Origin: Thermoanaerobacterales bacterium
GTDB taxonomy: Bacteria > Actinomycetota > Acidimicrobiia > Acidimicrobiales > JACDCH01
Direction: 5' to 3'
DNA length: 13,025 bases
Assembly (NCBI GenBank): GCA_017577565.1
Contig: PKRH01000104.1
Span: forward strand, 1 to 13,025
Shown here: piece by piece, positions 6,205 through 12,213 of the stretch
Position numbering within the stretch: position 1 is the first letter of the stretch
Layout: each line of letters opens with the position of its first letter
Program-made: the position numbers and the translations under genes
Notes under the pieces: generated by a model
What the model saw: only the letters and a program-made list of their open reading frames with translations
What the model was told of the DNA's origin: nothing
Database searches by the model: none

Positions 6205-6522
6205 TCAGTGGGGGCCGGTCAGGCGCAGCCCCACGACGCCGGCCACGATCAGGCCCAGGCACAGCAGCCGGGTGGGGGAGGCCGGGTCGCCCCGGAGGAT
6301 GCCGACCACCGCCGTCCCCAGGGCACCGATGCCCACCCACACCGCGTAGCCGGTGCCGATGGGGATGGTCTCGGTCGCCCGGGCGAGGCCGTACATGCTG
6401 GCCGCCAGGAGCAGGACGAACGCCGCGGTGGGCGCGGGCCGCGTCAGGCCCTCCGTCGAGGGCAGCACCGAGGCCCACGCGACCTCCAGCAGCCCGGCGA
6501 CGACGAGCAGGGCCCAGGACAT
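6205..6522 (-). CDS. gdx: SMR-family transporter of guanidinium-exporter (Gdx/SugE) type
   Basis: A 105-residue, four-helix small multidrug resistance protein. Gdx members export guanidinium in exchange for protons as dual-topology dimers. The key Gdx positions I know are all present: G10, E13 (the essential carboxylate in GLLEVAW), W16, S42, Y59 and W62 in the GTGYAVWVGIG motif (56-65). This fits SugE/Gdx better than EmrE-type drug pumps. Hydrophobic segments lie at about 3-20, 31-50, 57-76 and 84-101. The ATG at 6522 has GGAGG 6 nt upstream (complement of 6529-6533). The amidase gene ends 28 nt upstream, so the two form an operon. The gap is too short for a guanidine riboswitch. Substrate is inferred from residues only. 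Confidence 0.87.
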   Translation of the reverse strand: MSWALLVVAGLLEVAWASVLPSTEGLTRPAPTAAFVLLLAASMYGLARATETIPIGTGYAVWVGIGALGTAVVGILRGDPASPTRLLCLGLIVAGVVGLRLTGPH

Positions 6523-6550
6523 GCGTGCCCTCCGGCGGCCGCCCCGCGGC

Positions 6551-7939
6551 TCACACCGGTGCGCCCGGGGCCACCAGCGGCCACGGGCGCTCGCGCTCGA
6601 CGACCAGGGCCAGGTCGAGCAGCAGGGCGTCCTCGTGGTGCCGGCCGATGATCTGCATGCCGACGGGCAGGCCGTCGACGGTGCCGGCCGGGACCGAGAT
6701 CGCCGGGTTGCCGACGATGTTGGCCGGGATCGTCAGCGCGCCGTTGTTCTCGGGCCCGACCTGCCGGTCGCCCACCCGGGTGTTGAGCGTCACCTCGGCC
6801 GGGAAGGCGACGTCGGGGTTGGTCGCGCAGATGATGACGTCGACCTGGTCGAACACCTCGGCCATGCGCTCGTTGGCCTCGGTGCGCTGCCGCTCGCAGG
6901 CGGCCGCGATCGACAGGTCGAAGGTGTCGTCGGCCAGCTGCATGCCGAAGGCCATCTCGAGGGTCATGTCGTCCTTGCACCCGGGCCAGCGGTCGCCCAG
7001 CGCCCGGCGCAGCTGGGCCAGGTTGGTCATGGCCCACTCGAAGCCGAGGCCCGGCAGCCGCACCGGCACGTCGACGAGCCGCAGGCCGGTGTCGCGGGCC
7101 AGCGCCTCGCCGGCCTCCCGCACGACCTCCTCGACCTCGGGGCGCACGACCGCGCTGCCGAGGTCGGGGGCGATGACCGCCCGCAGACCCCGCAGGTCGC
7201 GGGTGCCGAGGTCGCGCTCCCAGCCGTCGACCCGGGGGAGGCTGTAGGGGTCGCGGGAGTCGTAGCCCGAGCACACGTCGAACCACCGGGCGACGTCCCG
7301 CACCGACCGGGCCAGGCACCCGACGACGACGGTCATCGGGGCGATCTCCGTGCGGGGGCCCCGGGGGATGCGCCCGGCGGTGCCCTTCATGCCCACCAGC
7401 CCGCAGAACCCGGCCGGGATGCGGATCGAGCCGCCGCCGTCGCCGCCGGTGGCGATGGGCAGGAGCCCGCCGGCCACGGCGGCCGCCGAGCCGCCGGACG
7501 ACCCGCCGGCGGTGCGGCCGTGCGCCCAGGGGTTGTGGGTCACCCCGTGCAGGCGGCTGACGCTGACGTTGAGCCCGCCGAACTCGCTCGCCGTGGTCTG
7601 GCCGACCTTGACGGCGCCGGCCGCCTCCAGGCGCTCGACCATCGTCGAGGTGTGGTCGGCCACCCGGTCGGCGAACACCAGGCTGGCCTCGGTCGCCGGC
7701 CACCCGGCGACGGGCTCCAGCTCCTTGACGCCGATGGGCACACCGCCGAACGGCAGCGACACGTCGGCCGACTCGGCCGCGGCCCGGGCGCCCTCCTCGT
7801 CCACGAAGCACACCGCGTTGAGGCCGCTCCGCTCGATCGCGGCCAGGACGGCCTCGAGCTCCTCCGTCGGCTTGCGCTCGCCCGCCCGGTAGGCGTCGAC
7901 GAGCGAGCAGGCGTCCCCCAGCCACGGCGTGTCCGTCAT
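6551..7939 (-). CDS. Amidase-signature (GatA/AmiA-like) hydrolase
   Basis: Amidase-signature serine hydrolase of 462 residues, cleaving an amide or related C-N bond in the cytosol; substrate unknown. The Ser-cisSer-Lys triad is visible: K72 in GVPIGVKELEP, the cis-serine in GRTAGGSSGGSAAAVAGG (141-158), and nucleophile S171 in GGDGGGSIRIPAGFCG (165-180). The C-terminal NGALTIPANIVGNPAISVP and GLPVGMQIIGR segments are typical of the family. The ATG at 7939 was preferred over an in-frame start at 8008 because MTDTPWLGDACSLVDAYRAG matches a normal family N-terminus and CAGACT lies 7 nt upstream; the upstream extension is P/G/A-rich and intergenic in character. It heads an operon with the Gdx-type exporter, hinting at a nitrogenous substrate or a guanidine by-product. 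It could equally be an unrelated acylamidase. Confidence 0.88.
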   Translation of the reverse strand: MTDTPWLGDACSLVDAYRAGERKPTEELEAVLAAIERSGLNAVCFVDEEGARAAAESADVSLPFGGVPIGVKELEPVAGWPATEASLVFADRVADHTSTMVERLEAAGAVKVGQTTASEFGGLNVSVSRLHGVTHNPWAHGRTAGGSSGGSAAAVAGGLLPIATGGDGGGSIRIPAGFCGLVGMKGTAGRIPRGPRTEIAPMTVVVGCLARSVRDVARWFDVCSGYDSRDPYSLPRVDGWERDLGTRDLRGLRAVIAPDLGSAVVRPEVEEVVREAGEALARDTGLRLVDVPVRLPGLGFEWAMTNLAQLRRALGDRWPGCKDDMTLEMAFGMQLADDTFDLSIAAACERQRTEANERMAEVFDQVDVIICATNPDVAFPAEVTLNTRVGDRQVGPENNGALTIPANIVGNPAISVPAGTVDGLPVGMQIIGRHHEDALLLDLALVVERERPWPLVAPGAPV

Positions 7940-8065
7940 GCCCTGCAGTCTGGCCGACGGGTGCCCGGCCCCGCACCCGGGACCGGCGGGCGCGGCCCCG
8001 GCGACCACGGAGGGTACGGCCCGCTCTGGCGGCCACCGCAGGGCGTGTGCCTACAGTCCCCGCCG
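7940..8065. promoter_or_regulatory. Divergent promoter region between amidase and thioesterase
   Basis: On the minus strand CAGACT (complement of 7947-7952) lies 7 nt before the amidase ATG. On the plus strand TACAGT (8052-8057) lies 8 nt before the thioesterase ATG. A 7-bp inverted repeat, CGGGTGC (7958-7964) with GCACCCG (7973-7979), covers the -10/-35 spacer of the amidase promoter and is a possible operator. No ORF is supported. Confidence 0.45.
8052..8057 (+). promoter_or_regulatory. -10 box TACAGT, leaderless start of the thioesterase gene
   Basis: TACAGT ends 8 nt before the ATG and there is no SD. The identical hexamer precedes the MBL-fold hydrolase gene at 10917-10922. Confidence 0.6.
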
Positions 8066-8926
8066 ATGGACGCGCGCACCTGGCTCGGCCTGGAGCCCAC
8101 CCACAACCCCATGCGCTGGGTGCTCCCCGTCACCCCCGCCATCTCGACCCCCGGCCCCTTCCTGTTCGGGGGCTGCGCCCTGGGTGCCGCCATCGCCGCC
8201 CTTGAGGAGACGAGCGGCCGGCCGGTCATCTGGGCGACGGCCCAGTACCTGTCCTACGCCCACCCGCCGTCGGTGCTGGACATCGACGTCACCCTGGCGG
8301 TCGAGGGCCGGAGCATCACCCAGGGGCGGGTCGTCGGCCACGTGGCCGACCGCGAGATCCTGACCGTCAACGCCGCCCTCGGCAGCCGCGAGCTCGACGA
8401 GGCCGGCGTGTGGGTCGAGCGGCCCGAGGTGCCGCCCCCGGAGGAGTGCCCCCGCCGCCCGCCCCGGCTGCCCGGCGTCGAGTCGATCCAGAACCGCATC
8501 GACCTGCGCCTGGCCAACGCCCGGAGCTGGGAGGAGCTCGAGGGGAACCCGATGCCGGGCGGGCGCTCGCAGCTGTGGGCCCGCATGCCCGACCTGCTCG
8601 ACCTGTCCTCGGGGGCCAGCCTCGCCATCCTCGGCGACTACGTGCCCTTCGGCATCGGCCAGGCGCTCGGCCGGAACGGCGGCGGCAACAGCCTCGACAA
8701 CACGCTGCGCGTCTACCGGCTGGTGCCGACCGAGTGGGTGCTGCTCGACATCCGCATCCACGCCGTCGCCAACGGCTTCGGCCACGGCGTCGTCCACCTG
8801 TGGGCGGAGGACGGCACCCTGCTCGCCACCGCCAGCCAGTCGACGATCGTGCGGCTCGTGCCCCCGGGCACGACGCTCGCCTCGCTACGGGCCGCCCGCG
8901 ACGGCAGCGACGAGGACGCCGGGTAG
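8066..8926 (+). CDS. Acyl-CoA thioesterase, TesB-like double hotdog
   Basis: A 286-residue protein with two hotdog repeats that hydrolyses acyl-CoA to acid and CoA. The first repeat (about 25-108) shows the TesB-type opening GPFLFGGCALGAAIAALEE, the ATAQYLSYAHPPSVLDIDV strand and GRSITQGRVVG. The second (about 165-265) contains SLDNTLRVYRLVPTEWVLLD and HLWAEDGTLLATASQST. D211 and Q258 sit where TesB carries its catalytic aspartate and glutamine. The N-terminus is slightly long (about 25 residues) and the linker between repeats is proline-rich (PEVPPPEECPRRPPRLPG). The ATG at 8066 is set by the TACAGT box. The stop is followed by a hairpin, so it is probably monocistronic. Substrate chain length cannot be read from the sequence. 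Confidence 0.82.
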   Translation: MDARTWLGLEPTHNPMRWVLPVTPAISTPGPFLFGGCALGAAIAALEETSGRPVIWATAQYLSYAHPPSVLDIDVTLAVEGRSITQGRVVGHVADREILTVNAALGSRELDEAGVWVERPEVPPPEECPRRPPRLPGVESIQNRIDLRLANARSWEELEGNPMPGGRSQLWARMPDLLDLSSGASLAILGDYVPFGIGQALGRNGGGNSLDNTLRVYRLVPTEWVLLDIRIHAVANGFGHGVVHLWAEDGTLLATASQSTIVRLVPPGTTLASLRAARDGSDEDAG

Positions 8927-8935
8927 CCGGGCGAC

Positions 8936-8952
8936 CCCGGCCCCGGGCCGGG
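8936..8952 (+). terminator. GC hairpin downstream of the thioesterase gene
   Basis: CCCGGCCC C GGGCCGGG is a 17-bp perfect palindrome apart from its central base, 9 nt after the stop. It would fold as a 6-bp stem with a 5-nt loop. No T tract follows. Confidence 0.45.
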
Positions 8953-8962
8953 CGACCGGACG

Positions 8963-8975
8963 TGACCCGGGGTCA
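8963..8975. promoter_or_regulatory. 13-bp palindrome TGACCCGGGGTCA, candidate operator
   Basis: TGACCC and GGGTCA flank a single G, 34 bp before the ATG of the LLM oxidoreductase and about where a -35 region would fall. It differs at two central bases from the palindrome upstream of the thiolase (5549-5561). Confidence 0.4.
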
Positions 8976-9009
8976 GGATCCGGGGCGCCGGGTGTGACAC
9001 CATCCGTCC

Positions 9010-9975
9010 ATGCAGCGCTACGGCATGACCATCCCCTTCGACGGCGTCCCCCTGCACGAGCAGCGCGACTGGATCGTCGAGCTCGCCGACCTCGGCTACA
9101 CGGACGTGTGGTCGTCGGAGGCCAACGGGGCCGACGCCTTCACGCCGCTGGCGCTGGCCGCGGCCTGGGCGCCGTCGCTGCGCCTGGGCACCGCCATCGT
9201 CCCCGCCTTCACCCGCGGGCCGGCCCTGCTGGCCCAGAGCGTCGGCACGCTGGCCCAGGCCGCCCCCGGGCGCCTGGCGCTGGGCGTGGGCACCTCGTCG
9301 GACGTCATCGTCGAGCGCTGGAACGGCATCCCGTTCGAGAAGCCGTACCAGCGCACCCGGGACGTCGTGCGCTTCCTGCGGACCGCCCTCACCGGCGAGA
9401 AGGTGACCGCCGACTACGAGACCTTCTCGGTGCGGGGCTTCCGGCTCGGGGTCCGGCCGCCCGAGCCCGTGCCCATCCTCGTCGCCGCCCTGCGGGAGGG
9501 GATGCTGCGCCTCGCCGGCCGGGAGGGCGACGGGGCGATCATCAACTGGCTGTCGGCCGAGGACGTCGCCACCGTCGCGCCCATCGTGAAGGAGGCCGCG
9601 GGCGGCGAGGAGCGGGAGATCGTCGCCCGCATCTTCGTGGCGCCCACCGACGACGCCGAGGCCGTGCGGGGCATGGGCCGCTACGCCATCGCCGCCTACC
9701 TGAACGTGCCCGTCTACGCCGCCTTCCACGAGTGGCTGGGGCGGGGCGACCGGCTCGCCGAGATGTGGCGGCTGTGGAAGGAGGGCGACCGCAAGGGCGC
9801 CCTGGCCGCCATCCCCGACTCGGTCGTCGACGAGCTGATCGTCTGGGGCCCGCCCGAGGCCTGCCGCGAGCACCTGCAGCGCTACGTCGAGGCGGGGGTG
9901 ACGACCCCGGTCATCGCGCTGATGCCGTTCGGCATCGACGCCCGCCAGGCGATGCGCGACCTGGCGCCCCGGTGA
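9010..9975 (+). CDS. LLM-class, probably F420-dependent, oxidoreductase
   Basis: A luciferase-like TIM-barrel oxidoreductase of 321 residues. Actinobacterial members mostly use F420 to reduce or oxidise diverse small molecules. Supporting segments are GYTDVWSSEANGADAFTPL (29-47), LRLGTAIVPAFTRGPALLA (57-75), the substrate/F420-loop motif LALGVGTSS (89-97), ERWNGIPFEKPYQRTRDVVRFLR (102-124), VPILVAALREGMLRLAGREGDGAIINWL (154-181) and the C-terminal GPPEACREHLQRYVEAGV (280-297). FMN use cannot be excluded. The ATG at 9010 lacks an SD; a weak CACCAT box (8998-9003) lies 6 nt upstream. A 13-bp palindrome shared with the thiolase promoter lies just upstream, and a strong hairpin follows the stop, so the gene is its own transcription unit. 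Substrate unknown. Confidence 0.87.
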   Translation: MQRYGMTIPFDGVPLHEQRDWIVELADLGYTDVWSSEANGADAFTPLALAAAWAPSLRLGTAIVPAFTRGPALLAQSVGTLAQAAPGRLALGVGTSSDVIVERWNGIPFEKPYQRTRDVVRFLRTALTGEKVTADYETFSVRGFRLGVRPPEPVPILVAALREGMLRLAGREGDGAIINWLSAEDVATVAPIVKEAAGGEEREIVARIFVAPTDDAEAVRGMGRYAIAAYLNVPVYAAFHEWLGRGDRLAEMWRLWKEGDRKGALAAIPDSVVDELIVWGPPEACREHLQRYVEAGVTTPVIALMPFGIDARQAMRDLAPR

Positions 9976-9981
9976 CCCGGC

Positions 9982-10007
9982 CCCGGGTGGGGGCAGCCCC
10001 ACCCGGG
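9982..10007 (+). terminator. Strong GC hairpin downstream of the LLM gene
   Basis: CCCGGGTGGGG (9982-9992) and CCCCACCCGGG (9997-10007) form an 11-bp perfect stem with a 4-nt GCAG loop, 6 nt after the stop. No T tract. Confidence 0.65.
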
Positions 10008-10015
10008 AGACGCAA

Positions 10016-10144
10016 GGGAGCCGCATGTCCCCCGCAAGCGGGGCTCCGTAGGGTCGCCCCATGGCCTCCCACCGCGGTCCGTGGCGCCGGCCACGGGGGA
10101 ATCCCCGATGTCCCTGTGGCGGCGAGCCACGTAGCGTGTTGCCC
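10016..10144 (+). promoter_or_regulatory. Region upstream of the dedA leader: alternative hairpins and two -10 boxes
   Basis: GGAGCC (10017-10022) can pair with GGCTCC (10042-10047). CCCCG and CGGGG around a CAAG loop (10030-10043) form an overlapping, mutually exclusive hairpin. TAGGGT (10049-10054) lies 6 nt before an ATG at 10061. TAGCGT (10132-10137) lies 7 nt before the ATG at 10145, and these two ATGs are in the same frame. The hexamer TAGCGT is identical to that of mca. Confidence 0.4.
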
Positions 10145-10189
10145 ATGCCCCCCAGCTCGTCGCCCCGGCCCCAGCGAGCGTCGGCATGA
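10145..10189 (+). CDS. Putative 14-codon leader ORF overlapping dedA
   Basis: The ATG at 10145 opens a 14-codon frame (MPPSSSPRPQRASA) whose TGA stop overlaps the dedA start as ATGA (10186-10189). TAGCGT lies 7 nt before this ATG, as expected for a leaderless message, while dedA itself has no SD. Translation of the leader followed by reinitiation would explain how dedA is translated. The frame is also open back to an ATG at 10061, preceded by its own TAGGGT box, which would give 42 residues. That extension has mixed third-position bases (AAT, TGT, CCA, CGT), unlike neighbouring genes, so the short form is preferred. A stable peptide product is doubtful; a purely translational role is more likely. 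Confidence 0.38.
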   Translation: MPPSSSPRPQRASA

Positions 10190-10860
10190 TCACGCTCGAC
10201 TTCCTCGCCGACCTGGCGGCGCTGGCGTACCTCCTCGTCCTGGTCCTCGCCGCGTTCGACGTCGTCTTCCCCGTCCTGCCCAGCGAGTCGGCGATCATCC
10301 TGGGCGGCGTCCTCGCGTACCAGGGGCGGCTCCACGCGGTGCCCCTGCTGCTGTGCGGCGCGGCGGGCGCGGTCGCCGGCGACCACCTGTCGTACTCGAT
10401 CGGGCGCTGGACGCAGCGGGGGCGGCCCCAGCCCCGCCTCGGGCGGGACGGGCGGACGCTGGGCAAGGCCGAGCGGCTGCAGGTGTGGGCGGGCACGCAG
10501 CTGGATCGCCGGGGGCCGTCGCTGCTGGTCGTCGCCCGCTTCATCCCCGGCGGCCGCACCGCCAGCACCTTCATGGCCGGCCGTACGGCCTACCCGCTGC
10601 GCCGGTTCACCCCGGTGACGATCTTCGCCGGCCTGCTGTGGGCCTCGTTCGCCACCATGCTCGGCTACATCGGCGGGGAGGCGTTCGAGGAGCAGACCCT
10701 GCTGGCCACCGGTCTGGGCATCCTGATCGCCGTCGCCTTCGCCACGTTGATCGAGCTCGTCCTGTCCCGCCTCAACGGACGGGGCGACGGCAGCAACGGC
10801 GGGACCACGACGCCCGAGGCCGGCGGGTCGACGAGCGGCTCGGACGACCTCGCCGCCTGA
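10186..10860 (+). CDS. DedA-family membrane protein
   Basis: A 224-residue integral membrane protein of the DedA/SNARE-associated superfamily. Members act in envelope homeostasis, and some flip polyprenyl phosphate or phospholipids. Recognisable blocks are FPVLPSESAIILGGVLAYQG (28-47, with the conserved PSE glutamate E34), AGAVAGDHLSYSIGR (60-74), the re-entrant-loop signature VARFIPGGRTASTFMAG (116-132), PLRRFTPVTIFAGLLWASF (137-155) and LGYIGGEAFEE (159-169). The last hydrophobic helix is about 172-195. A polar, disordered tail rich in G, S and T follows (198-224). The ATG at 10186 begins just before the first hydrophobic segment, has no SD, and overlaps the stop of a small upstream frame by ATGA, suggesting translational coupling. 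Confidence 0.87.
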   Translation: MITLDFLADLAALAYLLVLVLAAFDVVFPVLPSESAIILGGVLAYQGRLHAVPLLLCGAAGAVAGDHLSYSIGRWTQRGRPQPRLGRDGRTLGKAERLQVWAGTQLDRRGPSLLVVARFIPGGRTASTFMAGRTAYPLRRFTPVTIFAGLLWASFATMLGYIGGEAFEEQTLLATGLGILIAVAFATLIELVLSRLNGRGDGSNGGTTTPEAGGSTSGSDDLAA

Positions 10861-10866
10861 CGGCGG

Positions 10867-10884
10867 CCGGGCGCCCCCGCCCGG
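10867..10884 (+). terminator. GC hairpin downstream of dedA
   Basis: CCGGGCG (10867-10873) and CGCCCGG (10878-10884) form a 7-bp perfect stem with a CCCC loop, 6 nt after the dedA stop. No T tract. Confidence 0.5.
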
Positions 10885-10916
10885 GTGCGGCTGGAGGTCG
10901 ACCCGGGCCCCCGCCC

Positions 10917-10922
10917 TACAGT
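10917..10922 (+). promoter_or_regulatory. -10 box TACAGT, leaderless start of the MBL-fold hydrolase gene
   Basis: TACAGT ends 7 nt before the ATG with no SD between. It is identical to the box of the thioesterase gene. A GGTCGACC palindrome lies a little upstream (10896-10903), roughly at the -35 position. Confidence 0.6.
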
Positions 10923-10929
10923 CGGCGCC

Positions 10930-12201
10930 ATGGCAGAGGGCGCACTGGAGCTGGCGGACCGTCTGTGGCGGGGCGAGGCCTCGGTCACCGAACACCACCC
11001 GGTGAGCGGCCACCTCGGGCTGGAGGAGGTGGCGCCCGGCACCGCCTTCGTCGCCAGCTTCGGCAACATCAGCGCCTTCGCGACCGACGGCCGCCTCGTC
11101 CTCGTCGACACCGGCACCCACGTGCTGGCGGCCACCAACCACGCCGACATCCGGCGCTGGACCGACCTGCCCCTCGAGGCCGTCGTCTACACCCACGGCC
11201 ACATCGACCACGTCATGGGCATCGGGCCCTTCGAGCAGGAGGCGGCCGACGCGGGCCGGTCCCGGCCCCGGGTCGTGGCCCACGAGCTGGTGCCGGCCCG
11301 CTTCGACCGCTACGAGCTGACCGCCGGCTACAACGGCGTGATCAACGCCCGCCAGTTCGGCATGCCGGGGTTCCGGTGGCCGGTCGACTACCGCTACCCG
11401 GACGAGACCTACCGGGAGCGGCTCGACCTCGAGGTGGGCGGCGAGCGGTTCGAGCTCCACCACGGCAAGGGCGAGACCGACGACCACACCTGGGTGTGGG
11501 TGCCCGGCCGGCGCACCCTGTGCTCGGGCGACCTGTTCATCTGGGCGACGCCCAACTGCGGCAACCCGCAGAAGGTGCAGCGCTACCCGCGGGAGTGGGC
11601 GGCCGCGCTGCGGGAGATGGCCGCGCTCGAGCCCGAGGTCCTGCTGCCCGGCCACGGCTGGCCGATCGTCGGCGCCGACCGGGTGCGCCAGGCGCTGACC
11701 GACACCGCCGACCTGCTCGACCACCTGGTGACCGAGACGCTGGCCCTCATGAACGAGGGCGCCCGGCTCGACGAGATCGTCCACACGGTGCGGGCGCCGG
11801 CCCACCTGCTCGACCGCCCCTACCTGCGCCCCGTCTACGACGAGCCCGAGTTCGTCGTGCGGACGGTCTGGCGCCTCTACGGCGGCTGGTACGACGGCAA
11901 CCCCGCGCACCTCAAGCCGGCGCCGGACGCCGCGCTCGCCCGGGAGCTGGCGGCGCTGGCCGGTGGCGCCCGGGCGCTGGCCGAGCGGGCCGAGGCGCTG
12001 GCGGCCGAGGGCGACCTGCGCCTGGCCGGGCACCTCGCCGAGCTGGCCGCCCAGGCCGCGCCCGACGACCCCGGCGTGCACCGGGTGCGGGCCGAGGTGT
12101 TCGGCCGGCGGGCGGCCGAGGAGCTGTCGACGATGGCCAGGGGCGTGTTCTCGTGGGCGGCCGAGGAGTCGCGGGCCCGCCTCGCCGAGCTCGAGGGCTG
12201 A
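10930..12201 (+). CDS. Metallo-beta-lactamase-fold hydrolase, alkylsulfatase-like with dimerisation domain
   Basis: A 423-residue binuclear zinc hydrolase resembling the SdsA1/BDS1 alkylsulfatase group, which removes sulfate from linear alkyl sulfates. The MBL domain spans about 35-250. THGHIDH (88-94) gives the H-x-H-x-D-H ligands, GETDDHTWVWVP follows at 181-192, SGDLF (199-203) supplies D201, and LPGHGWPI (239-246) supplies H242. PNCGNPQKVQRYP (208-220) is a characteristic block. The second part (about 300-415) has YLRPVYDEPEFVVRTVWRLY, GGWYDGNPAHLKPAP and the helical GDLRLAGHLAELAAQAAPDD region, fitting the alkylsulfatase dimerisation domain. The usual third domain (SCP2-like) is absent and no signal peptide is visible, so a cytoplasmic enzyme with a different ester substrate is possible. 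The ATG at 10930 follows TACAGT by 7 nt. Confidence 0.86.
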   Translation: MAEGALELADRLWRGEASVTEHHPVSGHLGLEEVAPGTAFVASFGNISAFATDGRLVLVDTGTHVLAATNHADIRRWTDLPLEAVVYTHGHIDHVMGIGPFEQEAADAGRSRPRVVAHELVPARFDRYELTAGYNGVINARQFGMPGFRWPVDYRYPDETYRERLDLEVGGERFELHHGKGETDDHTWVWVPGRRTLCSGDLFIWATPNCGNPQKVQRYPREWAAALREMAALEPEVLLPGHGWPIVGADRVRQALTDTADLLDHLVTETLALMNEGARLDEIVHTVRAPAHLLDRPYLRPVYDEPEFVVRTVWRLYGGWYDGNPAHLKPAPDAALARELAALAGGARALAERAEALAAEGDLRLAGHLAELAAQAAPDDPGVHRVRAEVFGRRAAEELSTMARGVFSWAAEESRARLAELEG

Positions 12202-12213
12202 GCGGGGCGCTCA
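12199..12213. terminator. Small palindrome spanning two convergent stop codons
   Basis: TGAGCG GGG CGCTCA is a perfect 6-bp inverted repeat. Its outer trinucleotides are the TGA stop of the plus-strand hydrolase and, on the other strand, the TGA stop of the glycosylase gene. Only 9 bp separate the two genes, and this is the only hairpin available as a shared terminator. It is short, so a weak call. Confidence 0.25.

Noticed and set aside
6523..6550. Guanidine riboswitch upstream of the gdx-like gene
   Set aside because: Only 28 bp separate the amidase stop from the exporter start, and the leaderless-type amidase promoter leaves no leader upstream either.
7940..8008. Amidase start at an upstream in-frame ATG (8008)
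   Set aside because: The extra 23 residues are G/A/P-rich intergenic-like sequence. The CAGACT box 7 nt before 7939 and the usual family N-terminus favour the shorter form.
8713..12081. Minus-strand open frame of over 1,100 codons across thioesterase, LLM, dedA and MBL genes
   Set aside because: It lies antisense to four genes with clear family motifs and translates to G/V/D/R-rich low-complexity sequence typical of the mirror frame of high-GC genes.
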